The notes: generated from the letters alone by a model not told the origin. A stretch of 17,568 nucleotides of DNA from CAIJKW01 sp964443365 (GCA_964443365.1 CAYUCM010000012.1:1-17568), one strand, 5' to 3'. Shown: positions 6,015 to 12,470, counted from the stretch's first letter. A program made the numbers and translations.

Positions 6015-6124
6015 CTGCCGGGATCAAACGGATTTTCATCCGAAGAGGTTATTAAGCTAAAACCTCTCGAAACTAGTGAATTTTGGAAGGGTCAGAGGGA
6101 CCAAGGGCCAAAGGGTGAGAAGAG
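6015..6124 (-). other. Structured 3' region with tandem hairpins
   Basis: Between the stop at 6125 and the terminator, two more hairpins lie in a row: AGAGGTT/AACCTCT (6044-6050 with 6061-6067) and CGGAT/ATCCG (6029-6033 with 6038-6042). A degenerate AGGG-rich repeat covers about 6087-6120. It is not a tRNA: no acceptor stem, anticodon loop or T-arm consensus is present. It may be a stabilising 3' UTR or a 3'-derived small RNA. Confidence 0.4.
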
Positions 6125-6619
6125 TCAAGGTGTCGCAGGGTCTAGTTGCGGTACCACGACACGACGCTGATACCGGGCAACCCAAACGTCGTCGTCCGCA
6201 AGCTCGTACACGCTGACGTCAAGGGACCCATCGTCGTAGACGTCCACGTACGCAACGAAGAAGGATAATACGCCCTCAACTTCAACCTGGATTAGCGCCA
6301 AGTCGCCGTCTTGAAAAAAATCTTTCTCCACACAAAACTGTGCGAGAGTGAGTCCAAGCTGATCAAGCTCAAGCTTCACTCCTTCTTCAGATTTAAAACC
6401 CCCATAGATTTCAGCAGATGTCCTCGTTTCTGTCAGCAGAGGAAATTCCACCGTCCGTTGATTGGTTTGCGGACTCCTATGATTGCCGAGCCCTTCACAT
6501 CCAGGGCCCAGATAAAGCCGATCGCCAAAGGTGGAAACTAAGGTTGGGGTGCCGTCGGTTGCGGGAATAATAGCCGTTGCAACTGCAACCCGAGTTAGAA
6601 AAGGATTGGTGTAGCTCAT
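6125..6619 (-). CDS. GC-rich orphan protein, 164 aa
   Basis: I do not recognise this gene. The product is acidic, lacks a membrane span, and ends in a beta-rich, Asp/Val-rich half (about 100-160: DLALIQVEVEGVLSFFVAYVDVYDDGSLDVSVYELADDDVWVARYQRRVVV) that could be a small beta-barrel or sandwich. The N-terminal half holds GDRLYLGPGCEGLGNH (32-47) and one further Cys at 96. Base composition is far from the surroundings: 36 of 60 bases are G or C at 6181-6240, against 11 of 60 at 8161-8220 in cysS. It uses GC-ending and CGN arginine codons where the housekeeping genes favour AGA. With its own terminator and a 14-bp inverted repeat near its upstream side, it looks like a self-contained inserted or differently evolving gene. 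The start codon shares the CATG at 6617-6620 with an opposite small frame. Confidence 0.7.
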   Translation of the reverse strand: MSYTNPFLTRVAVATAIIPATDGTPTLVSTFGDRLYLGPGCEGLGNHRSPQTNQRTVEFPLLTETRTSAEIYGGFKSEEGVKLELDQLGLTLAQFCVEKDFFQDGDLALIQVEVEGVLSFFVAYVDVYDDGSLDVSVYELADDDVWVARYQRRVVVPQLDPATP

Positions 6620-6731
6620 GATTGTTGTTCAAGTTATTATCGATTTGATTGCTGGACTCTTCGTCACAGCAATTATGATGCCGTGGACGATACCTGTCGC
6701 CATAGCCAAAAAATACCTACGCTTAACTTAA
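6618..6731 (+). CDS. Possible 37-aa small membrane protein
   Basis: ATG 6618 to TAA 6731 encodes a 37-residue hydrophobic peptide with one likely membrane span (MIVVQVIIDLIAGLFVTAIM), then PWTIPVAIAKKYLRLT with a basic end that fits the positive-inside rule. Its ATG overlaps the oppositely read ATG of the 164-aa gene within CATG, so the two would share a tiny start region, leaving no room for separate promoters between them. Composition resembles the GC-rich island rather than cysS. The left arm of the 14-bp inverted repeat lies in its last codons. It could be chance, since short hydrophobic frames are common opposite intergenic DNA. I see no clear plus-strand promoter for it. Confidence 0.3.
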   Translation: MIVVQVIIDLIAGLFVTAIMMPWTIPVAIAKKYLRLT

Positions 6732-6767
6732 CTACAAAATTTGTTTAAGTACCTTTTGGCTATGGCG
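6698..6767. repeat. 14-bp perfect inverted repeat at the edge of the GC-rich island
   Basis: CGCCATAGCCAAAA (6698-6711) and TTTTGGCTATGGCG (6754-6767) are perfect inverted copies. The 42-base loop has a further CTTAA/TTAAG pair (6722-6726 with 6745-6749). No T-run follows on either strand, so it is not a standard terminator. It marks the change from GC-rich to AT-rich sequence before cysS. Confidence 0.75.
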
Positions 6768-6918
6768 AACAACGCTTATTCAAGGAGCTTTTTTCGTTCA
6801 GATAATACAACACTATATAGCATATTGTCAATCTTCCTTATACCCTTCATGTTTTTAAAAATATTTAATAACAAATTACCAAAATACATAACACCCCTAA
6901 CACCTCGGTCAAAAAATA

Positions 6919-6927
6919 TGGTAAAAT
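6919..6927 (+). promoter_or_regulatory. Extended -10 of cysS
   Basis: TGG-TAAAAT ends 22 bases before the cysS ATG, predicting a leader of about 15 bases. There is no clear -35. Confidence 0.45.
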
Positions 6928-6949
6928 CCATTAAACAAACAATAAATTC

Positions 6950-8416
6950 ATGAAAAAAGAAAATTCGTACAAAATATACCTATTTAATACATTAGGAAAA
7001 GAGAAACAGGAATTTACACCCATACAAGAAGGGCTTGTAAAAATGTATCACTGTGGCCCAACCGTTTATGACTATCCTCATATAGGAAATTTAAGAGCTT
7101 ATGTTTTTGCAGATACATTGAGAAGAGTTTTCGAATACAATAATTATAAAGTTGAACAAGTAATAAATGTAACAGACATTGGACACCTCTCAGATGATGG
7201 AGATTCTGGAGAAGACAAGATGACAAAGGCCCTAAAGCGAGAAAACAAATCAATGACACTTGAGTCCATGAGAGAAATCGCTAATTTTTATTACAATTCA
7301 TTTATTCAATCATCAAAGGAATTAAATATAGAAGCGGCAACTCACTATCCATTTGCTAGCGATCATATTCAAGATGATATAGAAATGATTGAGCAACTTC
7401 TTGCAAAAGATGTGGCGTACAAAACGTCTCGTGGAATTTATTTTGACACTTCCAAAAAATCTGATTACGGCAAACTTGGACAAATTGAAGGAGATGAAAG
7501 TAGAATCGGTGAAGACTCTGAAAAAAGAAATTATAAAGATTTTGCTGTTTGGAAATTTGATGAAAAAATTGGTTACGAGGCGCCGTTCGGTAAAGGCTTT
7601 CCAGGATGGCATATTGAATGTTCTGCTATGTCTCGTAAATATCTTGGAAAAACATTTGATATTCACACAGGCGGAATAGACCATATTCCCGTTCATCATA
7701 ATAATGAAATTGCCCAATCAGAATGTGCTAATGATGCGGATTTTGTAAACTATTGGATGCATTGTGCTTTTCTTGTGATAAGTGGAGGTAAAATGGCTAA
7801 ATCACTTGGTAATTTTATTACATTAGAAACCCTCAAGGAACATGGCGTTCCCCCGCTTGTTTATAGATATTATCTTTTAACAGCAAGATACAGTACTCAA
7901 TTAAATTTTTCTTACGAAGCGCTAGAAGACGCCAAGCGTGCCTACAATAATTTGATTGACAGCGTTTCAAAAATATCAAAAACAATTGAGTCTTCAATAA
8001 ATCCTCATGAAAATAATAATAAGGGTGCGACTGATAACACTGATTTTTCTGAAAAATTTGAAGAATATGAGCACAACTTTCGTCAATTTGTTAATGACGA
8101 TTTAGACACGCCAAAAGCCATCGCGCTTATTTGGACCTTACTAAAAGACGCGGATATAAACACAGAAGAAAAAATTAAATTAATTGAAAGTTTTGATAAA
8201 GTTTTGGGATTAAATATTATCGATTCTGCACATGCCAAAAATGAAGAGAATTCAAATATTCCTGAAGAAATCATAAAATTAGTGGAAGAAAGAAATACAG
8301 CTAGAGCAAATAAAGATTGGGCAAAATCTGACACCATCAGAGATCAAATAAAAGAATTAGGATATGTTGTGGAAGATTCGGGTGAGGGTCATTCGTCAAA
8401 AATATCTAAAATATAG
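6950..8416 (+). CDS. cysS: Cysteinyl-tRNA synthetase
   Basis: Class I aminoacyl-tRNA synthetase charging tRNA-Cys with cysteine in the cytoplasm. The HIGH motif appears as PHIGN (43-47) and the KMSKS loop as KMAKS (281-285). The four zinc ligands that discriminate cysteine are all present and correctly spaced: Cys35, Cys224 in WHIECSAMS, His249 and Glu253, matching the 209/234/238 spacing of the E. coli enzyme. TGGIDHIPVHHNNEIAQSE (240-258) is the characteristic strand. The anticodon-binding helical domain ends with KSDTIRDQIKELGYVVEDSGEG. At 488 residues it is slightly longer than the usual 460, with Asn/Lys-rich insertions around 350-365. The gene is strongly AT-rich. A 70-codon frame ending at its ATG is probably not a gene. 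A membrane protein gene follows after 32 bases with its own promoter. Confidence 0.97.
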   Translation: MKKENSYKIYLFNTLGKEKQEFTPIQEGLVKMYHCGPTVYDYPHIGNLRAYVFADTLRRVFEYNNYKVEQVINVTDIGHLSDDGDSGEDKMTKALKRENKSMTLESMREIANFYYNSFIQSSKELNIEAATHYPFASDHIQDDIEMIEQLLAKDVAYKTSRGIYFDTSKKSDYGKLGQIEGDESRIGEDSEKRNYKDFAVWKFDEKIGYEAPFGKGFPGWHIECSAMSRKYLGKTFDIHTGGIDHIPVHHNNEIAQSECANDADFVNYWMHCAFLVISGGKMAKSLGNFITLETLKEHGVPPLVYRYYLLTARYSTQLNFSYEALEDAKRAYNNLIDSVSKISKTIESSINPHENNNKGATDNTDFSEKFEEYEHNFRQFVNDDLDTPKAIALIWTLLKDADINTEEKIKLIESFDKVLGLNIIDSAHAKNEENSNIPEEIIKLVEERNTARANKDWAKSDTIRDQIKELGYVVEDSGEGHSSKISKI

Positions 8417-8433
8417 TTAGCAAAATTTAATTA

Positions 8434-8442
8434 TGATATAAT
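8434..8442 (+). promoter_or_regulatory. Extended -10 of the 193-aa membrane protein gene
   Basis: TGA-TATAAT ends exactly 6 bases before the ATG at 8449, the same spacing as dnaB and the antitoxin, so a leaderless mRNA is predicted. The nonamer is identical to that before rmuC. The -35 is poor. Confidence 0.6.
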
Positions 8443-8448
8443 TTATTT

Positions 8449-9030
8449 ATGAACACAATCATTACCTTAACAACTATACAACTCGTTACAGTTTCACTTG
8501 GTGCCGCTAGCGCATTTATTATCGATCTATTTTTTATGGCTTCACTTAGTCATAGCAAATTAAGAACTCATGAGGTAAAAATTGTTAATAGATTAAATCT
8601 ACTAAGTATAGTTTCTGCAATTATGACAATTGCAATTCAAGCAATTGTATTGTTCATAATTCCAAATACAATTCCTGAACAATTCTTATCGATGACATTC
8701 ACAACAATACTATTCACTATCGCGGCTTTTGTTTGCGGTATAACACTTAGAAGAATTCACATTCCAGAACTTATTAGATATCAAAATCAGCACGCTCATT
8801 TATCTGATCATCACATACATCATGGAGAAGAAATTGTTTTGGTTTCAACAATTTCAACAGCATCTTGGTTATCAGCAATTATAGTTTATGCCGTTGCGCA
8901 AATGGGAGCATACACAAGCTCAATACCTTTCATAATTGGATATATTGTATTTGTATTCGTTTTGTCTATATTGACAAGACTAATCAAAAGACATCTGCTT
9001 GACTCAAGAAAACATAAGAAAAGTAAGTAA
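8449..9030 (+). CDS. Membrane protein with five predicted spans and a His-rich loop
   Basis: I cannot assign a family. The 193-residue protein has about five hydrophobic segments (near 8-30, 50-71, 80-100, 129-150 and 158-178), short basic loops and a Lys/Arg/His tail (SRKHKKSK). The loop between spans three and four holds HAHLSDHHIHHGEE (115-128), with five His residues in eleven positions and acidic neighbours, which could bind a metal ion; further His lie at 35, 41 and 104. Polar residues inside the first span (SLGAASAFIIDLFFMASLSH) are compatible with an ion or electron path, but this is speculation. No signal for export of a soluble domain is seen. It lies between cysS and dnaB on the same strand but seems separately transcribed. 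It is very probably a real gene. Confidence 0.78.
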   Translation: MNTIITLTTIQLVTVSLGAASAFIIDLFFMASLSHSKLRTHEVKIVNRLNLLSIVSAIMTIAIQAIVLFIIPNTIPEQFLSMTFTTILFTIAAFVCGITLRRIHIPELIRYQNQHAHLSDHHIHHGEEIVLVSTISTASWLSAIIVYAVAQMGAYTSSIPFIIGYIVFVFVLSILTRLIKRHLLDSRKHKKSK

Positions 9031-9072
9031 TCGTCAAATATCATTATTTGTAGGCTTTCAGTACGAATATTC

Positions 9073-9081
9073 TTATCCACA
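9073..9081 (+). promoter_or_regulatory. Perfect DnaA box upstream of dnaB
   Basis: TTATCCACA, the strong DnaA-binding consensus, lies 67 bases before the dnaB ATG and about 56 bases before its -10. Only one box is present, so it does not make an origin, but it could let DnaA regulate dnaB. Confidence 0.4.
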
Positions 9082-9133
9082 GATTTTAAACAAGATTTGC
9101 TCTTTTTAAAATTGCCCTTCCCTGCTTTTGTTG

Positions 9134-9142
9134 TGCTAAAAT
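9134..9142 (+). promoter_or_regulatory. Extended -10 of dnaB
   Basis: TGC-TAAAAT ends exactly 6 bases before the dnaB ATG, so the predicted transcript starts at the start codon. A possible -35 TTGCCC (9112-9117) lies 19 bases upstream. Confidence 0.6.
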
Positions 9143-9148
9143 AAGAGT

Positions 9149-10576
9149 ATGTCCACAGGAAACAATACTTATAAAAAATCAGATTACGGAGCACAAAAAA
9201 CTCAACCCTTTCATAACAGAAGAGAGTTAAGAATTCCTCCTCATAGCATAGAAGCAGAACAGGCTGTGCTTGGTTCTATAATGCTTAGGCAAGACGCCAT
9301 AATTGATATCTCAGACATAATAAAAGCAGATTCATTTTATAGTGAAAAAAATAGAATGATTTTTCTTGCAATGCTTGAACTATCCAGCAAACATGAGCCA
9401 ATTGATCTTTTGTCTGTTAGATCAAAACTTGAAGAACAAGGAATACTTGAACAAGTTGGTGGCGCAAGTTATTTAACAGAGCTTGTTCACTCAGTTCCCT
9501 CCTCTGCCAATATAGAGCACTATGCTGGACTAGTTAGAAAAAAATTCATGATGAGAAATTTAATTGGCGCATCAGAATTTATTTCACAACTTGGTTTTGA
9601 TGAACAAGGAGACCTTGATGAAATTTTAGACCTTGCAGAAAAGAAAGTTTTTGAATTAACCAATATGGGTAATGCAAAGAAATTTACTGAACTAAGCACA
9701 GCCCTTGAGGACACATGGAATCACATAGATAAACTACACAACTCCCCTGATGAAATTAGAGGTGTTAAAACTGGTTTTAGAGATTTGGATAATAAATTGG
9801 CGGGCTTGCAAAAATCAGACTTGGTTATACTTGCCGCTCGTCCATCAGTTGGAAAGACATCTTTTGCACTAGATATTGCAAGGCATGCTGCGGTAGAAGA
9901 AAAGGTGCCTGTATGTATCTTCTCTTTGGAAATGAGCGCGCAACAGCTGGCACAAAGAATGCTTTCCGCTGCATCTCGTGTTGATTCCTGGAAAATTAGA
10001 ACCGCCAAAAATCTTAACGATAATGACTTTGAGATGCTTCAGCATGGATTAGGAAAACTAAATGGTGCTCCAATTTTTATCGATGATCAGGCCGGAAACA
10101 ATATCGTTAAAATGAGAAGCTTTGCTAGAAGAATTAAATCAGAAAAGGGATTAGGCCTTATTATTGTGGACTACCTACAGCTTATGGCACCAACAAACGC
10201 CAAAGCATCTGATAACTTGGTGCAACAAATTACAGAAATTTCTCGTTCTCTAAAACATCTAGCACGTGAAATGGATGTGCCAGTTCTTGCTCTATCACAG
10301 CTTTCTCGTGCGGTTGAACAGCGTGGAGGAAAGCCTCGTCTGTCTGACCTTAGAGACTCTGGATCCATTGAGCAGGACGCGGACGTTGTTATGTTTATTC
10401 ACCGTGAAGATAGATACAAGGAGCACAATGAAAGAGATGGCATAGCAGAAATTTTGATAGAAAAGCACAGAAACGGTCCAACGGGAGTTGTTCAACTTAA
10501 ATTTGACGGTGACCACACATCCTTCGTGTCTATTGAGAAAAGTGATTTTGGCGATTTTGCAGATCATATGGAATAG
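9149..10576 (+). CDS. dnaB: Replicative DNA helicase DnaB
   Basis: Hexameric 5'-3' helicase that unwinds DNA at the replication fork and loads primase. Both domains are present: the N-terminal helical domain (about 28-175, beginning RIPPHSIEAEQAVLGSIML) and the RecA-like motor (about 203-462). Walker A is ARPSVGKTS (230-238) with Lys236. Walker B is LIIVDYLQLM (337-346) with Asp341. LSQLSRAVEQRGGKPRLSDLRDSGSIEQDADVV (382-414) holds the conserved arginine and glutamine region of motifs H4 and subunit contact. At 475 residues it is normal, and no intein interrupts it. The first 27 residues are polar and poorly conserved; Met1 is supported by the -10 only 6 bases upstream. recR follows 83 bases downstream with its own promoter. 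Confidence 0.97.
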   Translation: MSTGNNTYKKSDYGAQKTQPFHNRRELRIPPHSIEAEQAVLGSIMLRQDAIIDISDIIKADSFYSEKNRMIFLAMLELSSKHEPIDLLSVRSKLEEQGILEQVGGASYLTELVHSVPSSANIEHYAGLVRKKFMMRNLIGASEFISQLGFDEQGDLDEILDLAEKKVFELTNMGNAKKFTELSTALEDTWNHIDKLHNSPDEIRGVKTGFRDLDNKLAGLQKSDLVILAARPSVGKTSFALDIARHAAVEEKVPVCIFSLEMSAQQLAQRMLSAASRVDSWKIRTAKNLNDNDFEMLQHGLGKLNGAPIFIDDQAGNNIVKMRSFARRIKSEKGLGLIIVDYLQLMAPTNAKASDNLVQQITEISRSLKHLAREMDVPVLALSQLSRAVEQRGGKPRLSDLRDSGSIEQDADVVMFIHREDRYKEHNERDGIAEILIEKHRNGPTGVVQLKFDGDHTSFVSIEKSDFGDFADHME

Positions 10577-10614
10577 AGATGAAATATATATTAAGATGAG
10601 ATGAAATTAAACAA

Positions 10615-10642
10615 TTGTTAAAAATAGATAAATCGATAAAAT
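10615..10642 (+). promoter_or_regulatory. Promoter of recR
   Basis: TTGTTA (10615-10620), 16-base spacer, TAAAAT (10637-10642). The -10 ends 17 bases before the recR ATG, giving a leader of about 10 bases. Confidence 0.5.
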
Positions 10643-10659
10643 AAGACAAAACAAACAAA

Positions 10660-11271
10660 ATGGACGCATTAGAAAAACTAGCAGAAATATTTAAGAAATT
10701 TCCCGGAATTGGCCCCAGGCAAGCCAAGCGTTTTGTCTATCATCTTTTGCAAGAAAATGATCAGGACATTGCAGAATTAATAAACTCCATTTCAAATGTT
10801 AAAAGAGGTGTTTCTGTTTGCGGTAAATGTTACAGATATTTTGAAAATAAAAACAAGGAGCAAATTGTCCCCTGCTCTATCTGTTCAAATCAAAGTAGAG
10901 ATCAAAATACATTGATGATAATTGCTAAAGATATTGATCTACAAGCTGTTGAAAAAAGTCGTGCTTACAATGGTTTATATTTTGTACTTGGAAATACTGT
11001 TCCGATATTAGAAGAAGAGCCTCATAAAAAAATTAGGCAAGGTGAATTATTAGATAGAATTAACGATCTACCTCTCAAAGAAATAATTATTGCAACAAGC
11101 GTAAATACTGAAGGAGAACATACTGCATTCTATTTAACCACACTACTTAAACCACAGATTGAACAAAGAGGAATAAAAATCACCACATTAGGACGAGGGC
11201 TTTCTACCGGTACAGAGCTTGAATATTCAGATGGCGACACACTAAAGAGTGCGCTGGAGAATAGGCATTAG
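10660..11271 (+). CDS. recR: Recombination protein RecR
   Basis: Ring-forming DNA-binding protein that works with RecO (and RecF) to load RecA at gaps. The family layout is intact: N-terminal helix-hairpin-helix PGIGPRQAKR (15-24), the zinc module VCGKCYRY...PCSIC with Cys54, Cys57, Cys72 and Cys75, the Toprim domain (about 84-175, from LMIIAKDIDLQAVEK) with TSVNTEGEHTAFYL (147-160), and the closing LGRGLSTGTELEYSDGDTLKSALENR. Length (203) is typical. The usual GG-x-ISPLDG loop after GLYFVLG is replaced by NTVPILEEEPHKKI, a divergent version. The last 4 bases overlap the end of the oppositely read toxin gene, so both stops are formed inside TTAG. Confidence 0.95.
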   Translation: MDALEKLAEIFKKFPGIGPRQAKRFVYHLLQENDQDIAELINSISNVKRGVSVCGKCYRYFENKNKEQIVPCSICSNQSRDQNTLMIIAKDIDLQAVEKSRAYNGLYFVLGNTVPILEEEPHKKIRQGELLDRINDLPLKEIIIATSVNTEGEHTAFYLTTLLKPQIEQRGIKITTLGRGLSTGTELEYSDGDTLKSALENRH

Positions 11272-11537
11272 TCATAGAATATGTTTCCCCTACTTGCTAT
11301 TTCAATAATTTCAATTATTAATCTATCTTCAAGAACTTTATATATTATTCTATAATCGCCCACCTTGATTTTTCTTAAATGTGACAATCTCCCATGCATT
11401 TTTACTCCCAAAATAGGATTTTCAGACAATCTGTCAATAATAGAAGAAATCTTATTAATCTTATCTTTGGGAAATTTTAATAAGGTCTTTTCAGCGTCTC
11501 TATGTAAATAAATCTGATATTTTCCTCTGTGTACCAT
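11268..11537 (-). CDS. RelE/ParE-family toxin
   Basis: Small basic protein (89 residues) of the RelE/ParE fold, probably the toxin of a type II toxin-antitoxin pair. RelE members cut mRNA on the ribosome and ParE members poison gyrase; this one cannot be assigned by sequence alone. Family features: YQIYLHRDAEKTLLKFPKDKINKISSIIDRLSENP at the N-terminus and the core LRKIKVGDYRIIYKVLEDRLIIEIIEIASRGNIFY (54-88), with Arg55, Arg63 and the late Arg83 at typical positions. Its ATG shares one base with the antitoxin stop (TAATG at 11536-11540), implying translational coupling. The gene end overlaps recR by 4 bases. Nothing suggests inactivation. Confidence 0.9.
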   Translation of the reverse strand: MVHRGKYQIYLHRDAEKTLLKFPKDKINKISSIIDRLSENPILGVKMHGRLSHLRKIKVGDYRIIYKVLEDRLIIEIIEIASRGNIFYD

Positions 11538-11878
11538 TACTTTTTTCTTTTATATTTAATTTTTGACGAATCAGCCAGCTTGAGTACAGGGCTATGTATT
11601 TTAAATATATCTTTTTTAACATCTTCCCACGCCCTGTAATCACCTCCCAACATTCCCTGTTCAGCCCGCTTGATTTTGCGCGCCATATTTTTATCTTTTG
11701 ATATTTTCAGATCTTCCATTAGATTTTCATAATTATCTACAGACATCATTACAACTTTTGGTTTACCATTTTCAGTAAATGCAAATACACACCCCTTTTT
11801 ATATGCAAGTTCTGCTAATTCAAATATTTTAGATCGAGCCTCAGATATAGATATTATGTCTTTTATTTTTATATTCAT
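11537..11878 (-). CDS. Phd/YefM-family antitoxin
   Basis: Antitoxin of the pair with the downstream RelE/ParE-like toxin. Residues about 8-57 show the Phd/YefM DNA-binding fold: IISISEARSKIFELAELA, then VFAFTENGKPKVVMMSVDNYENLME. The C-terminal half, which in this family wraps the toxin, is longer than usual here (113 residues overall against about 80-90) and ends in a Lys/Arg-rich tail (KIKYKRKK). Phd-type antitoxins bind their own promoter and are degraded quickly when synthesis stops. A short palindrome over the -10 fits autoregulation. The -10 ends 6 bases before the ATG, predicting a leaderless mRNA. The pair lies between recR and rplU, insulated from rplU by a long hairpin. Confidence 0.88.
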   Translation of the reverse strand: MNIKIKDIISISEARSKIFELAELAYKKGCVFAFTENGKPKVVMMSVDNYENLMEDLKISKDKNMARKIKRAEQGMLGGDYRAWEDVKKDIFKIHSPVLKLADSSKIKYKRKK

Positions 11879-11879
11879 A

Positions 11880-11913
11880 TGTACATTATAACGTACACAC
11901 TAATGAATTGCAA
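11880..11913 (-). promoter_or_regulatory. Toxin-antitoxin promoter with overlapping operator palindrome
   Basis: TTGCAA (11913-11908), 17-base spacer, TATAAT (11890-11885), then 6 bases to the ATG. The inverted repeat TGTAC-N8-GTACA (11880-11884 with 11893-11897) brackets the -10, as expected of an autoregulatory operator. Confidence 0.75.
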
Positions 11914-11928
11914 ATAATATAGGATAGT

Positions 11929-12016
11929 AAAATACCCCTCTTGAAAGCCTTGCGAATTGCAATGAGCAGAGCCAATTTTTAGCAAAAAATTGGTGTGCTT
12001 TCAAGAGGGGTATTTT
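11929..12016. terminator. Long branched hairpin between rplU and the antitoxin gene
   Basis: AAAATACCCCTCTTGAAAGC (11929-11948) and its exact inverted copy (11997-12016) form a 20-bp stem. The 48-base loop holds a second stem CCAATTTTT/AAAAATTGG (11972-11980 with 11985-11993). ATAGGA/TCCTAT (11919-11924, 12021-12026) can extend it. It probably ends rplU transcription, though it is much longer than the other terminators here and could have mobile-element ancestry. Confidence 0.7.
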
Positions 12017-12025
12017 GTTGTCCTA

Positions 12026-12388
12026 TTATATTGAAAGAATCTTAACCTTAAAGAAAGGTTGTCTGTGACCAAATTTCACGTTTCTTGAGCGAGACTTTTG
12101 TTTGTATCTCATTCCAACAACCTTTGCTCCTCTACCGATTTCAACAATCTCACCTGAAACAACAGCGCCAGGAATAGTTGGTTCACCAACCACTGTCTCT
12201 GTTCCATTATCAGTAAGAAGAACGTCAGTAAAGTCTACCTTTTCTCCAACTGCGTGTTCACCCTTCATAATTTCTATATTTATAATTAGCCCTTCAGAAA
12301 CTCTATATTGTTTTGCCCCTGTTTTAATAACGGCAAAAGTCCCTTCAGAACTTGCTATTTTTGCTGATTTTTTATTAGTTGTAGCCAT
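12026..12388 (-). CDS. rplU: 50S ribosomal protein L21
   Basis: Large-subunit protein L21. The core (about residues 17-120) has FAVIKTGAKQYRVSEG (18-33), the central GAVVSGEIVEIGRGAKVVGMRYKQKSRSR and the signature KFGHRQPFFKVKI near the end. The total of 120 residues exceeds the usual 100-105 because of a 16-residue Lys/Ser-rich N-terminal extension. The ATG at 12388 is backed by an excellent promoter whose -10 ends 10 bases upstream, predicting a leader of about 4 bases. A perfect DnaA-type 9-mer overlaps that promoter. The gene is monocistronic and far from rpmA (L27), its normal partner. The long hairpin just after the stop should end transcription. Confidence 0.97.
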   Translation of the reverse strand: MATTNKKSAKIASSEGTFAVIKTGAKQYRVSEGLIINIEIMKGEHAVGEKVDFTDVLLTDNGTETVVGEPTIPGAVVSGEIVEIGRGAKVVGMRYKQKSRSRNVKFGHRQPFFKVKILSI

Positions 12389-12398
12389 ATGGATAAAG

Positions 12399-12427
12399 AG
12401 TATACACTATTGTCTGTGGATAATCAA
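12399..12427 (-). promoter_or_regulatory. Promoter of rplU, overlapping a DnaA-type box
   Basis: TTGATT (12427-12422), 17-base spacer, TATACT (12404-12399). The spacer and first -35 bases contain TTATCCACA on the minus strand (12423-12415), an exact DnaA-box match. DnaA binding there would block the promoter. Confidence 0.7.
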
Positions 12428-12461
12428 GCGCCTCGCCCCCATACCGCCTTCTTGATTAATG

Positions 12462-12470
12462 TGGTAAGAT
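12462..12470 (+). promoter_or_regulatory. Extended -10 of the 101-aa protein gene
   Basis: TGG-TAAGAT ends 23 bases before the ATG at 12494, predicting a leader of about 16 bases. It is divergent from the rplU promoter. The -35 is not clear. Confidence 0.4.

Noticed and set aside
6000..6067. Cluster of hairpins that first suggested a tRNA
   Set aside because: No acceptor stem closes the structure, there is no anticodon loop of seven bases, and no GTTCNA T-loop. The last hairpin is followed by a T-run, so it is a terminator region.
6741..6953. Seventy-codon frame overlapping the cysS ATG (ATGA)
   Set aside because: The overlap looks like translational coupling, but the frame starts with TTG inside an inverted repeat, has AT-driven composition and covers the cysS promoter. 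It is more likely chance.
9035..9050. CAAATA-TCAT-TATTTG hairpin after the 193-residue membrane protein gene as a terminator
   Set aside because: The stem is short and AT-only and no T-run follows, so termination there is not supported.
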